Below, piece after piece: positions 35,001 through 47,100 of a DNA stretch of 64,000 nt (within the stretch, counting starts at the first letter, position 1; each line of letters opens with the position of its first letter). This DNA is from Oscarella lobularis (lineage: Eukaryota > Porifera > Homoscleromorpha > Homosclerophorida > Oscarellidae), in NCBI RefSeq assembly GCF_947507565.1, contig NC_089187.1:2108001-2172000 (forward strand), written 5' to 3'. The notes beneath the pieces were generated by a model that did no database searches, was not told the DNA's origin, and saw only the letters and a list, made by a program, of their open reading frames with translations. A program made the translations under genes and the position numbers.

Positions 35001-35313
35001 GACATGAATAAATTGGACGATGCAATTCGGGCAAGACTCGTACGTCCCCAGTATTTCAAACTAGAAATGAATTCTATAGGCCTACTCGAGAGCCGTGCAT
35101 ATCAACTCTAAGCACGCCTCGGCGTGGATGAACTTGGGAGCAGTCTATCATCTGAAGGTAGCATACAGTATGGGGTCCCCTAACCGAAGTTTCTCTCTGC
35201 AGGGCGACTATTCCACGGCGCGAGAGAAATACAATGAAGCCCTGCGGCTCGATCCACGCAACGAAATAATCAAAGCGAATTTAGAAAAAGTGGCGAGGAA
35301 GTTGAATAATTAA
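32001..35313 (+). CDS. TMTC4: TMTC4-like O-mannosyltransferase with TPRs
   Basis: Many-exon gene (first exons 32001-32426, 32478-32551, then 32601 onward; stop TAA 35311-35313). TMTC proteins are multi-pass ER membrane O-mannosyltransferases of cadherins with lumenal TPRs. Visible are a first helix region (IRWTGAAAAVTAASIISYVN), the acidic lumenal VHDDIFAIRDNADVR loop (DD motif of GT-C enzymes) and YRPMTILTFRLNHQLHG. Then come LLFAVHPIHVEAVAGVVGRAELLA, APITLCYDWQMGSIPL and [26 protein letters not shown]. The TPR part starts near 33720 (SAL-YDNPHNAKVHYNYANF, HSRAYFNLGNLYR, PLHADAHNNLGAHY, NHSVAMTNKGRLL) and ends ALRLDPRNEIIKANLEKVARKL. The end and the helix 10-11 region favour TMTC4 over TMTC1-3. 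Internal exon borders between 33.3 and 35.1 kb were not all resolved. Confidence 0.85.
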
Positions 35314-35321
35314 AATAGTGA

Positions 35322-35390
35322 CGTCATAATTAATAAACACAATTATGACGTCGTGATTAATTTAATTAATTGACGCAATTATGACGTCGT
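35322..35390. promoter_or_regulatory. Cluster of CRE-like sites
   Basis: The interval between TMTC4 and the PHOSPHO gene contains a perfect CRE palindrome (TGACGTCA near 35325). AATTATGACGTCGTG follows twice (near 35343 and 35374). These are candidate CREB/ATF sites for the downstream gene, whose start is at 35467. Confidence 0.4.
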
Positions 35391-35466
35391 GTGTGTGCAT
35401 GAGACTTACTTCTTCTAATGAATTGCCCCTCGAGGGCGTTGTTTTCGTTTCGAATGATCACTGCGC

Positions 35467-36204
35467 ATGTGTGATATGGCCGTCGTCGAGACGATTCTCG
35501 TCGTGTTCGACTTCGATCACACTCTGATCGACGTCAACTCCGACACGTGGATTCTCGCGCTCAAACCCGATCTGAAGCGTCTTCTCCAGCGTCGCTCGGG
35601 CGTCTGCTGGACGGATTTGATGAACGACGTCTTTGCGGGACTGTTCGACGAAGGCGTCGGACCCGAGGCGATTCGCCAATGCGTCGAGAAGGTTCCCTTT
35701 CACGACGACATGAAAAAGACGTGCTCGCTCCTAGCGCGCGCTCAGAATATAAACCTGTTATTGATATCCGACGCTAATCGAGTTTTCATCGATACGATTC
35801 TATCTGCTCACGGATTGGACGCCGCTTTCGATAAAATTTATACCAATCCAGCCGAATTCGACGAAAGTGGGCGTCTCAGAGTCAGTTATCATCACACCCA
35901 CGCATGTAAAAGATGTCCCAAAAATCTCTGCAAGGGAACGGTGCTGAAAGATTATCTAAAAGACGTTAGTTACGCTAAAAAAATCTATGTCGGAGATGGA
36001 AAGGGAGACGTTTGCCCATGCTTACTGTTGGATTCCCCCACTGACTACGTTCTAGCAAAGACGGGCTTTCCCTTACTGGAAATCCTTCGGGATCCCGATG
36101 TGGGGTTCAAAGGAAATTTGGTTCCGTGGAACACGGGGACCGACGTGCTGGAATTCGTGTACAAAGAAATATTAAGAACAGGGGCCCCGGGTGTTCGATT
36201 TTAG
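35467..36204 (+). CDS. PHOSPHO2: PHOSPHO1/2-type HAD phosphatase
   Basis: Single-exon gene, 245 residues, close to human PHOSPHO1/PHOSPHO2 length. HAD-superfamily cytosolic phosphatase. PHOSPHO1 acts on phosphocholine and phosphoethanolamine, PHOSPHO2 on pyridoxal phosphate. Motif I is VVFDFDHTLID (nucleophile first Asp), motif II is LLLISDAN, and motif III/IV is KKIYVGDGKGDVCPCLLL. The Cys-rich insertion HTHACKRCPKNLCKG and the N-terminal DVNSDTWI are family-specific. An in-frame second Met (residue 4) would also do as start. Which paralogue it matches cannot be told from sequence by eye, so the symbol is approximate. CRE-like sites lie just upstream. Confidence 0.88.
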   Translation: MCDMAVVETILVVFDFDHTLIDVNSDTWILALKPDLKRLLQRRSGVCWTDLMNDVFAGLFDEGVGPEAIRQCVEKVPFHDDMKKTCSLLARAQNINLLLISDANRVFIDTILSAHGLDAAFDKIYTNPAEFDESGRLRVSYHHTHACKRCPKNLCKGTVLKDYLKDVSYAKKIYVGDGKGDVCPCLLLDSPTDYVLAKTGFPLLEILRDPDVGFKGNLVPWNTGTDVLEFVYKEILRTGAPGVRF

Positions 36205-36346
36205 TGTTATTATGTCGAATACAAATATAAAAACTATGAAATTTTGGGTGTGTGAAATTAGCAGATAAAGATAAATACACGACAAGTCGGGAAAGCAGCC
36301 TGATTACCGTTCCCTTTGATTTACGAGCAGAAATGCATGACGTTAT

Positions 36347-39300
36347 TTATTCCCATTCACCACCATCTTCTTCATTCTCATCAAAACCATTGGACTTCCT
36401 CCCTAAGCAAATATATCTGTTATTTACAAATAAGCGTAATGGAAGAAGTGACTCACTGTCAATCATTTTCTTTCGCCTGACGTCCAATGCGTCAAATAGT
36501 GCCGCAGCCATGCCGGTATGGCCAGTAGATTTCCGTCTCGGCTGAACGTCGGGAATCTAACAAGCGGAAAATGAAATATAGATAATGACGTGCGCTTTCC
36601 TATGTCACTTTTTTCAGGTTGGACTGCTGCTTTCCTTCCCTTATATCCGTCAAAACTTCCGAATACGTATCGCTGTACTCGCCGTAGAGCGTACGCAAAT
36701 CCAACTCCGAGTTCCAACGCAATTTGAGACCTTTCTTTCCGTGCGGTCCCGAGCTCAAAGCCGACGAACTCACGGACGTTCGATTGACGCGATCGTGAGC
36801 ACCGCCGCTCGATAAAAGATCCTCTTGGCTGTGACTACGTTTCGACAGACTTCTGTGCGGCGAAACGCCGTCGTCGCTCTTCTTCGTCGGCGTACCGTCG
36901 TCGTCGTCGCTCGGAGGGTCGACAGGAGGCAAAGGAGGAGGAGAAGATGAAGGGGGGGAATCGCCATGAGGCTTCTCTGAGTCTTCTTCCTTGCCATTTT
37001 CCGCCGGGTCGGTCTCCTTCGCTGCTCCGTTGGTGGACGGTTCCTCTGCATTGCTGATTGCTTTCTGAGGAATCGACGCTGCGTCAGGAGAAGGAAGTGA
37101 AACGTCATCGGGCGGCACTGGTGGAGAACTCGACTCTGCATCATCGCTTTTTTGATCAGGCTCGGAATTGATGATTGGACCTGACACTGTACCGGGCTCA
37201 TCGTCAGGCACATTGGGTACTATAAGTGGTTCCGTGGGAGCAGCACCGTCTGCTGAAGTCATAGTCACAACGTCTTCTGGAGTGCTTGACACTGCTGCCG
37301 GGTCATTTCTATTCACGTCTGTAGTCGAAGGGACATCTGACGTATCGTCATCCGTTTGCACAACGGGAGGAGGTAGATCATCGTTCGACGGTTCGTCGGT
37401 GGGAGAATTCGATGTGGCATCGATGGTTTCTCCTTGATGATCTTCAACAGTAGTAGTAGCGTTGCCGTCCAATGCTGCGTCAGGAAGAGGCGTCGGAGAA
37501 ACGTCAGCACTCGGCTCTGCGTTTTCGATTTCTTCTCGAGGACTGGACGCTGTTTTGGCATCAGGAAGGGACGACGGTTCAGCTTCGCTTATGTCAAAGT
37601 TCTTCGGTTGATCCTCCGCGCCGTCAACGAGGTCGACATCCGTTTTCTCTTCCGTTGTAGGGTAAACTGGTTTAGGCGTTTCGTCCTTCTGAGTTTCCGT
37701 TAGCAAACCGCTATCAGCTGAAGCCACATCAACCGCAGATCCTTCCTTTTCAACGTCCTCTTTTGCTGTTTCACCCACTACCTTATCAGCTGTATCGTCC
37801 ACCGAAACATCGGGCTCGATTGCCGGAGGTGCCGGCAACGAATCTTCGACCTTGTCCTCGGCGACGTCATCGTCAAACAATGACGGCGGCGGCGGAGGAA
37901 GCGAGGTCGTCGACGACTGCTTGCTCATCGACGGCGGCGGCGGAGGCGGAAACAGCTCGTCAACATCGGCAATAGGCGGCGGCGGAAGAGCGACAAAATC
38001 GTCACCATCATCGACGGTAAATAGAGAATCAGGAGGAGGTGGAAGCGCATCAGGTGAAGGACACAAATCCGCATCAGGAGCCGGCAGCGAATCCTTCTCC
38101 TCTTCTCCGGCATCCAACGGCAACGGTGGTGGCAGAGGCGACGGCCTATTGACGGAGTCCGTCGTTTCTTCCAACAATAGAGGAGACGGCGGCGATTTCT
38201 TATTCGTCAATAATAGATGAGAGGATGGCGAAGGCGGCGGAGGCGAGTCGGCGGGCGGCGGAGGAATCGTAAAAACGATTGGAGCCGACGGTTTATTATT
38301 ACCAGACGTCTTTCGTTCAGACGACATCGTCGTCGTCGTCGTCGTTGTCGTCGTCGTCGTCGTCGTAGGTGGCGTCGGTGGCGTGTTTGCCTTTTTCTCG
38401 AAGCGCGGCGAATTGCCCTCGCTTCCCGCGTCGTTCACGTCCGGAAACGATCCGACGACCTTTCGCACTTGTCCCTTGACGCCGCGCACCGTTCCCGTGC
38501 CGTCCGACAGGACTAAACCTTTCAGCACGGCCGGCGGCGTCTCCGATCTTTCTCTCAACAACGGCGACGGCGGCGTCGCCGCCGCCGCCGCGTCGTCGGG
38601 AAGCGGAAGAGTGCTCGATCGACCTCGCTTGACCACTTTTGCATAAACCGGTTCCTGCTTCGGCGACACCGATCCGAGCTCTTTCCGTCTCGCTGCTGGC
38701 GAATCGGCGTACGGAATCGGCTTTATTGGCGGAGCCAATCGCTTTGACCGAGGAGATGGCTGAGGTGAAGGCAGAGTACCGGCTCGGCGTCGCGCAAGGG
38801 GGGACTTATCGAAGGGAATTGGCGGTCGCGGTGGAGGTGAAGCGCGCGCCGGCTTCTGTATTATCGGTAAAGCGTAAACCGGCTCACCTTTTTTCTGGTT
38901 CATCATAGGTGAAGGGGGAGGCACGGGCGGTTTGAGTTTAGGAGGTGCCGGTTTGGCGACGATGGGTGGGGGAGGTTTAGTGGGAAGCGGTGGAGCCGCG
39001 GCGGGTTTTTTGGCTATCACAGGCGGCGGCGGTTTCGACGGTTTTGACGGTTTCGGCGGCGGCGGCGGCGGAGAATTCTTGATCGTTTCCTCCTTGATAT
39101 GACCTTCGGCTTCGGCGGCGACCGAATCGAGGAGACTGACCAGTTGATTCATCTCCATCTCGAACGACGATTGAAGATCGCCTAAATAATACGCTAGGAA
39201 TTCTCTATCACGTACGTGATACCAAACGTTAGCCTACCTCGCATGGGCGTCGTTGGCTCGGAGAGATCATCAAGCGGAGGAGGCAATTCATCAACATCCA

Positions 39301-41829
39301 TCGCTACAATCCCACTCAAATCGTCACCATCGCCGGTAGTCAGAGGAGGAGGAGGAGGAGGAGGTAAAAACACTTCGTCTTCGAACATATCAACAGGCGG
39401 CGGCGGCAAATCGTCAGACGGAAGCTCCCCGACGTCGTCAGGCAGCGGCGGCGGCGGAAGTTCCTCCACTGGGCACTCGTCGGACACGGGCGACACGGGC
39501 GACACAACCGGCGGCGGCCCAGGCGGTCGCGACGGACCCAAGCGAATTTTCTTCGGCGAATCGACGTCGCGTGTCGACTTCGATTTATCCGACTCGGATA
39601 GGGATTTCGGTTTGAGCGGCGACGGCGGCGGCGGCGCCGGAGCTTTTCGCTTGACGTTCTGAACAACAACAGGCGCGGGTGTCGAACTCGCACGCGCGTG
39701 CCGTTCGCCGCCGCCGCCGTCGCGCGTCGGCTGCGAGAGACTCGCGATGTTCGGTTCGGAGTCGGCCGGCTTGAGAGCGGCGAGACGGGGCGGGAGTGGC
39801 GCCGGTTTTTTCTTGCGTGGCGTCGCTGATTGGGTGTCGGACGCCGACGAGCCGGCCGATGAGGTGGAGAGCGACGACGGCGACGCTTTGCGTCGCGGCG
39901 GCGGCGGCTTGGAGTCGAGTTTCATTATGGCGCGGAAGCCGGGCGAGCCGCAGACGGCAGACGCCGCTATAAGTGCGCGAAATCGTATAAGACATAGATG
40001 CTAGGCGAGTCTATCTATCTATGAACCTTTCTCGTCTTTCAGGAACGCTTCCAGTCCGCCTTTAGCGAGAACGAATTGGTTGAGAGCTTTGCATATTTTG
40101 GGGTCTGAGACTTGAGCCTGAGTGAATACAGACAGATGAAGGTTAATAAATAATTAGCCACTGTTGTACCGAAGATACTCCAGCTATTTGAAACAGGCGT
40201 TCCCACTGAGGAGCGATATTGAGAGGCTAGCGAAAGCCAAGACTTAAAAACCAAAGGGACTCATTCTACAAGGGAGAATAAACCTTACCACCAAAGGAAT
40301 GTGACCGTATTGGGGATGACTCTAATAGAGAAGAACCCAATGAGGAAAAACGAGTCAATATATATAACACGTAACCTACTTTTGTTTTCATTGCCGGAGA
40401 CGACTGACGAGCATGCTAAACAAGAAAAATTAGCAAAGAGAACCAGTACAAAAAAAATCAATAACTAACATCGGGTTTCGAAGGAGAAGCGTTGCCAAGA
40501 CCCTTGGGCGGAATAACGCAACTCGACCTCTTCAAAGCTAAAAAATAAAATATTATCTCAAGATAAATATCTTTGTTATTACGTACATCCTTTCTTGTGC
40601 AGCAAACGTATCTCGTTCACTTTCAAATCGCCGACCCGAAGCGTCATATTGACGGCCTTGTGTCGACCGCTCAGCAACTCCAACGAACAGTCGTCCCTTT
40701 TCAAGTTTCTCTTCTCGCATAGATATTCCAAAAAAGCCAGCAACGGCTGCTGAGGCGGCACGGCGACGACCGTCTTTTCGCCGTGATAGGGAAGATGAAC
40801 GACGAGACGAAGTTGCGAAATGCCGCCACTGGTGCCCCCGCCCCCGCCTCCAGTCGCATTTCCATTTGTCAGTGCGACGAGATGAACTTCTTGGATGTCG
40901 AGCGACGTGAGTCGCGTCGATCCGCTGAAGCTGACCGGCTCTTTGCCGGGGCCGGGCGGCGGGAGAGTGAGAGTGTGATGACGAGGGTTCAGATGCCGTC
41001 GCTCGCAGATGAGACAGAGAAGTTTGAGCATGGTGAAACTGAGAAAGAATAGCTATTCAAAAAAACTGCGTGGGTGTGTCTATGTTTTTCACTCACTTTT
41101 GCGGCACGGCTACGACTGTCGTCTGTTTCGCCGGTAAGTGAACGCGAATTTTCAAGTCATTCGACTAAAAAATCGAATTGATTAATTAATTAAAATCTAC
41201 AATCATGATTAATTAATTGACCGAAATCGTCGGCGGGGGCGGGGGCGTTTTCTTTTTCGAATCGTTCGATTTGGACACGACGTTCGTTAGACAGTCTCTA
41301 AACTAAATAAAGACGCCTTGACGTTTTGAATTTCTCGCGCCGATTCGTCGCGCGATACCTGATCGGACGCCTCTTTCGACGCAAATCGGGCGCCGTACAT
41401 CTCGACGTCGTTTTTCGATCCCCACTGAACGAACATGTCCTTGCAGCGCACTTTCATCTCGCCGTGAATCTCGAACGAGATCGTCTAGGAGCGAAAATGA
41501 CGTTCGAGTTGGGGGCGGGACCCTTTCTCTCCTACCGTTCGTCCGTTTTCGATCGCTTCGACCCGATAGGGATCGTCGAAAGCGATCGCAATCGTTCCGA
41601 GCGTCTTCGTGACGGCGATCCATTGCTTTTCCGCATTGGAACAGCGATAGAGGAGCGCGCGAAAGAGAGAAGGGGAGGAGGTGGAGCTCGATTTGACGTG
41701 GGACGACGACGGCGGCGGCGGTGGGGGCGCCGGGGCCTTCGGTCTGCGCGCGACGAGAAGGAAGCCATAGAAATGTGAATTTTGCATCCGTTCGAGATCT
41801 TACCTCGCCAGCTTGCGTTTTGGATCCAT
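36347..41829 (-). CDS. WH1 - cordon-bleu UBL - proline-rich - WH2/Central/Acidic actin regulator
   Basis: Fifteen minus-strand exons join in phase to about 1560 residues: 41804-41829, 41536-41743, 41359-41484, 41222-41302, 41097-41164, 40587-41038, 40470-40537, 40380-40415, 40289-40321, 40207-40242, 40027-40117, 39238-39966, 36609-39181, 36457-36556, 36347-36402. Residues about 45-135 read as a WH1/EVH1 domain (EKQWIAVTKTLGTIAIAFDD, MFVQWGSKNDVEMYGARF). Residues 148-320 form two cordon-bleu ubiquitin-like units (IRVHLPAKQTTVVAVPQ...RHLNPRHHTL; LRLVVHLPYHGEKTVVAVPP). A proline-rich region fills 385-1480. The end carries a WH2 motif (VLTDIREGKQQSNLKKI), a Central helix (GMAAALFDALDVRRKKMID) and an acidic tail (DENEEDGGEWE) with the conserved Trp of Arp2/3 activators. 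Known Cobl lacks WH1 and CA; WASP lacks the Cobl domain. Role inferred: actin nucleation. The exon 10 donor is the weakest junction. Confidence 0.8.
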
Positions 41830-42343
41830 CGCGTGATTTTTTATGCCCTATGACGCCACTTCGCCCCTGCGAGAAGCAGCATCTGCTAAGCTCTTAGGGG
41901 AAGCAATCAAAAGATGCCGTGCAGTTAGAAAAAACTGGGAATTTCGGCTGGGGGAACGCCTCCTATACGGGATGGTAAACGACCGTTAACGACGCCCACC
42001 CACGCCCACTTGCAAATGCTGCACGTGATTATGATTAATTTTTGGTCTACAGTACTGTACCTGAACGCCATACGAATTAATTGGTGAAGCTATCGATTCA
42101 CTTGAATTTTCTTCTACAAGTCGAAAATCCGTTGCTTTCATTTCTCTTTTTTTAATTCTGATCAATTTCATATCTGCATGACTGAGTTCTTTTAGTATCT
42201 TTCTGCACGCCGCGCGGCTGTCTATTTAGGAATCACTGAGTTCGTAACAACCGTGACGTGACGTACGTCAATCACAAAGCCACCAATGAGAGCGCGTCTC
42301 GGCCGACAATTGCCAGACGCTCTTTTCAATCTTCGCTCACAGA
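41830..42343. other. Divergent intergenic region
   Basis: Lies between the starts of the WH1-Cobl-VCA gene (minus) and the TSSK-like kinase (plus). No gene seen. It contains GTGACGTGACGTACGTCA near 42253, overlapping CRE-like half sites. Confidence 0.45.
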
Positions 42344-43830
42344 ATGGCGGGCGGAGACATAGACAAATACGCCTTGGGAGCCACACTCGGCACGGGCGCG
42401 TACGCCAAAGTCAAACTGGCCCAACGACGAGATTCGGGCGCTAAGGTAAGAAAATACTAGGGACTGAAGACTGACATATGCCCACAGAAGCGACTCTTCG
42501 TCCTTTCATGCCCAGCTAGCTGTGAAGATTGTTAACAAAAAGAGAGCTCCGAAGGACTATCTAGCAAAATTTCTCTGTCGAGAAATGGAAGTCCTATCAC
42601 AACTACAACACCAGCATATTGTGGGCGCGCGGCGCGCTCTCCATACCACGGCACCGCTCACTCGATTTTTTTCAGATAAAATTACACGAAATTCTTGAAA
42701 CCGAGCAAAAGGTATACTTCGTCATGGACGTCGCCGAGGGCGGCGACCTTCTCGACTACATCAACAATCGCGGATACCTGTCGGAAGATGAATCACGTCG
42801 CGTACTCCGGCAGACGGTGCTCGCTGTCCAGCACTGCCACGAAAACGGCATCGTACACAGGTGCGAGCGCGCTGGGCGATTGCGACCTATATAGTCGATT
42901 CCTTAGAGATTTGAAGTGCGAGAACATTTTGTTGGATAAAAATAACGACGTTAAAGTTTCGGACTTCGGCTTTGCGAGACCGTTTCGAAAGTCGCAGCTA
43001 CTGGAGACGTTTTGCGGCTCCTATGCGTACGCGTCGCCCCAAATTCTCAACGGAGAGCCGTACGAGGGAAATCTGTCCGACATATGGAGCATGTGAGAAT
43101 TCGCGCAAGATTTTCGTGAAAAATAGATTTTTTTCAGGGGAGTCGTCGCCTTTGCTATGGTCTGCGGTCGTCTTCCATTCAACGACTCAAACGTCAAAGT
43201 CCTGATGGCGCAAATTCGCGGACGACTGAATTTCTCGTCGAGAACGTCTCCAGGTAAAATCCTAAAATATTCAAAGTCTATACATTCGTTATGTTTCACG
43301 CTAGAATGTCGCGATTTGATTCGCAAGATGCTCGCCATTCGAGCCGAAGAACGAATTACGATCAAAGGCATTCTCCGACATCCCTTCCTCGCCGTCGAAT
43401 CGACGTCACCAACTAAGACGATACGACCGCCGAGCATAATGTGCGCGTCGCCGCACAGCACGGCGGCGTTCAAAGAAATTGTCAAAGAGGAGGAAAAGGC
43501 GACGATAGCGGCGAAAACTTCGAACACGAACATTTCGCCGAAAAACTCGAAAGGAAATCAAAGGTGACATTTTTTAATGGATTTCGAGGGGAGGAGTTCT
43601 TGGAGTTATTCTCTTGAAGGGAAACGGATTCGGTTACTGAGAAAATCGAAGCTTTGCTTCTGGACGACTCGCGAGAGGCCCGAAGCGAGTCGAATGATGG
43701 TAGTAGCGGCGAAGGCGTCGCTGGCAATCGGCGAAAGAGTTCGAGCGCCGACAGCCAGCACAAAAAGAAGGGCGTCTTCGCCAAGTTCAAACGATCGGGC
43801 AAGGACTTTTTTAAAAATTTGAAATTGTAG
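42344..43830 (+). CDS. TSSK: Testis-specific serine kinase-like protein kinase
   Basis: Exons 42344-42445, 42516-42620, 42676-42860, 42907-43092, 43138-43253, 43305-43563 and 43620-43830. CAMK-group kinase of the TSSK type, which in vertebrates acts in sperm differentiation. Motifs: [17 protein letters not shown] (Gly loop), LAVKIVNK (lysine), [15 protein letters not shown] (catalytic loop), [12 protein letters not shown] (DFG) and [20 protein letters not shown] (the TSSK version of the APE motif, with S-P-Q for A-P-E). [19 protein letters not shown] and [11 protein letters not shown] are typical of the family. The C-terminal tail after the kinase domain is about 130 residues, Ser/Lys-rich, ending [13 protein letters not shown]. 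This tail is longer than in vertebrate TSSK1/2. Confidence 0.88.
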
Positions 43831-43972
43831 AGAGAGAGAGAGAGAGAGGGAGATGATTCTCATTCTTCGCATTTGAACTTTACAATTTGATAACGAGCAT
43901 CACAGTGCCCCATCGACCTGAATAATAGACATTTAGTCATAAACCCAATTCTACCTGACACGAGTCAATCAA

Positions 43973-44114
43973 TTATTGCGCATCGAGATGCCCTTTCTGC
44001 TCCAATTGCATACGAATTTTGGCGTACATTGGCTCTTCGAGAGTTCCCTTAGCCCGCTTCGTTTTAGGATGAGAAGGACCGTAGACCTGGGAACACAACG
44101 TTTGGTCATAAAAG

Positions 44115-44146
<32 letters not shown>

Positions 44147-47100
44147 CCTACCTCCGTGCATATTTCAGCCCAATCTTTGAAGTATTCATACGCCTTGAAA
44201 TAGTCGCCGTTGTCCTCGTAGTAGATCCCAATATTGATGTGAAAACGAGCGGTCAGCATGTGATAGCGTCCGCACGAGCGCAAGCACAACGAAAGGCCTT
44301 TTTGTAAGTACTAAACGAACGCGTCCATCGTACGTGGCTATATTAGAAAAATCCGACGAGCTACCTCGAGCTGATTAGGATTTTTTGAGTCGATGTGAAG
44401 GCCTATGACCATGTAGGCTTCCGCTAGGCGTTCTCCGTCGCCGAGCTATTTTTTCCGCCGTTATATTGGGGAAACGTTTTTATTCGTATCTTACTTGTTG
44501 GAATATCTTTATTGCTTCTCTTGCCATTTCGACGCCCTGTTCCTTCGCTTGCTGTGAAGTCAAATCCGGCGTCTTGCCTCTCGCTTGAAAGAAGGACGAC
44601 AAGTGAAACGACGTCAGAAGATAGGCCAATCCGAGTTTTTTCTACAAAAGAATTATCAAAAATATTTCCAACGAAAAAAATAGGTACGCACGGCATTTTC
44701 GTCGCCGGGTAACGTTTTCCGTATTTCGATACTCTTCCGCGCCAAATCGATAACGGCTTTCGACTGAACAGCCGTATTGGAGTCAATAAAATCTTGCAGT
44801 TTCGCAACCTTGATAATAAAGCGTCTATCTCTACTACATATACAGAGCGTAAAAGCACACCTCGCTCTTTGTGTCAGCTAGAGCGTAATAGAGATCTGCC
44901 ATTCGCTCCGGTTCGCTACCGAGATGCGATTCCGCGATTCGTTGCGCCTCTTCGAGCAACGCGAACGCGTCCGAGTACTCGCCGGCTAGCGACCTGCGAA
45001 AGCGCGGACGGAGAGGACGAGTCGTACGCGGATTATTGAATAACAGCGAGGAAAACGTACAAGAATCGAGCCACTTTTTCTAATCTTAGGGAGAGCTCTT
45101 CGGGCTTGCAACTATCGGATTTTCTTAGGACGGATAAAGCTTCCATGTAGCAAGCCGAGGCTGCCTTGTATCCGCCCGCCTTATGAAAGAGAAGGGCTAT
45201 ATGGAGGAGGGAGGAGTACAGATACGCGAAAAATGGAGCACTTTTCGCCAAGATTTCAATAGATCGAGCCTTGACTGTTCCTCGAAGAGACGATCGAACA
45301 TGGGCCATTCGACGAGACAACGAGCGAGACGACTGTGATCCAGCAATTTTTCCAAATGATAAGGAAGTTCCTGCAAGCGCAAACGTTACGGCGGGGAGAA
45401 GAGGCTGGCTTGACTTACTTCCGATCTCCTATCCATATCGTCGACCGATTCGAAAAACCCGGCCAGTTTTCCGTGCCACCACGTGTACTGGAATTTCGTG
45501 AACGCCTTATCGTCATGTGCAAAATACCTTAATTAAGGACAGTAACCCTACGAGAAAATTCCCTTATATTCATAGTCTTACTTCAGTCTGATCGCTTTGC
45601 TCATCGTCCTGTGATAGAAATCCAAGCGACCTTCCCCGCTGTCGCCGCACGGCCGAAGAAACTGTCGCAGGCCTCGATACACCAGAGACCATTTCGCCGC
45701 GGCGAGAGGCTCAGAAAAACGTTTCGGCTGAGCGACACTCGAATCAATACCTAAAGAAAGACATAAATAAATAAATCAAGAGATTTGTATGCCTGTAGTC
45801 AAAGCGTTCGAACATACCAGTGTTTTCAAGTTGAGAAGCTAGTTTGTCTACGGCGTCCGTCCTGTAGGTCATCTCGACTTCTGCTTTCAAATCAGCGACA
45901 ATCGCATCGACGTCAACGTGAGCCTATAAAAAATTAGTCAAAAATCAATTTCGCATATGCGTACGCTTTACGTCGTCAGCTCCTCCTGTCGCTGCTTCCA
46001 CGTCGAGCCAGCCGTCTTCCGGCGGCAAAATGTCGCCCTCGTCGCCTAGCAACACCAACAATTCAGATTCCAACAGACCGTGTCGAGAGCACTCGAGTAA
46101 ACACAGGGTCGCAATAACGAGATGACCGCCGTTTTCTTCTTCGAGTCGAGACAATATTTGCTGCAACAAACTACGAAGATTCGTTATTCTGTTTTTTTTT
46201 CTTTCGGTTCATTTCTTCTTACCTAAGAAGATCGTCGGCCAACTCGCGAATTTTGTCGAGAACCCTCTCGAAGCTTCCGAAGAGACGAAGTTCCTCGCAG
46301 GCAAGACTCAACCAGAGAGGATTCGCCGATCCGTCTTTGGAGAGAAGCAAACGCATTTGACTGTCGTCGAGTCGCTTGTTATAGCGAGCAAACGTTTCCG
46401 TGATAATAGCCTTGAGAGAGAAGAAATCAAAAATATCCGAAACATGCGTTGACGTAAGCGTACCCTTCTCGCCGATAGATTGAGCGGACCGCAGAACACT
46501 TGCTTAGGCGAATTGGATCGCGAGGCGAGAGAGCGATGATAGTCCGTCTGATTGATCATCGACAGAACGACGCGAACGTTCGACGAGAGCACTTCGGGGA
46601 GCCACTTGAGAGATTTCGCATTCAAATCATCATCAAGCTGAAAAGACGATTACTTCGATAAATCCCATCTCTTACGTAGGTACCTGATTGAGAGCGTCGA
46701 TGTAGAGAATCGACGGAGCTGCATTGGGATCGGCGAGTGCCCTATTCGTTTCCTGCACGAGCTTCTCTATGTCCGAGGGAACGTTTTCCTAGATTCGACA
46801 ACTCCACCAAGGATTTCGCCCGCCGTCTCTATCAAACTCACGCGCATGAACTTCAATTCTCGCAGCAACCTCTGCAACAGATGACCGATGTCCGTCGACC
46901 CGGGCGCGGCGCCGATGAAGTGATAGAAAACGCGCCACGTCTTCAGTCCCGCACTACGTTCAATGACCGCCTATGAATCTCTTTTTTTCTTTTGACTTTA
47001 CCCTGGTATGGCGCCCGCTTTGGCGTTGCCCAGCGTTGTGACGGCGCTGCGAGCCATCACCGCCGACTTGCCGGCGCCCGCGCTGCCGACGAGAATGAGA

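Noticed and set aside
36770-38516. Several alternative frames on both strands across the proline-rich exon
   Set aside because: The single 2573-base exon is open in one frame with consistent PPPP/SPP and acidic composition, and its phase joins both neighbours. The others are compositional shadows.
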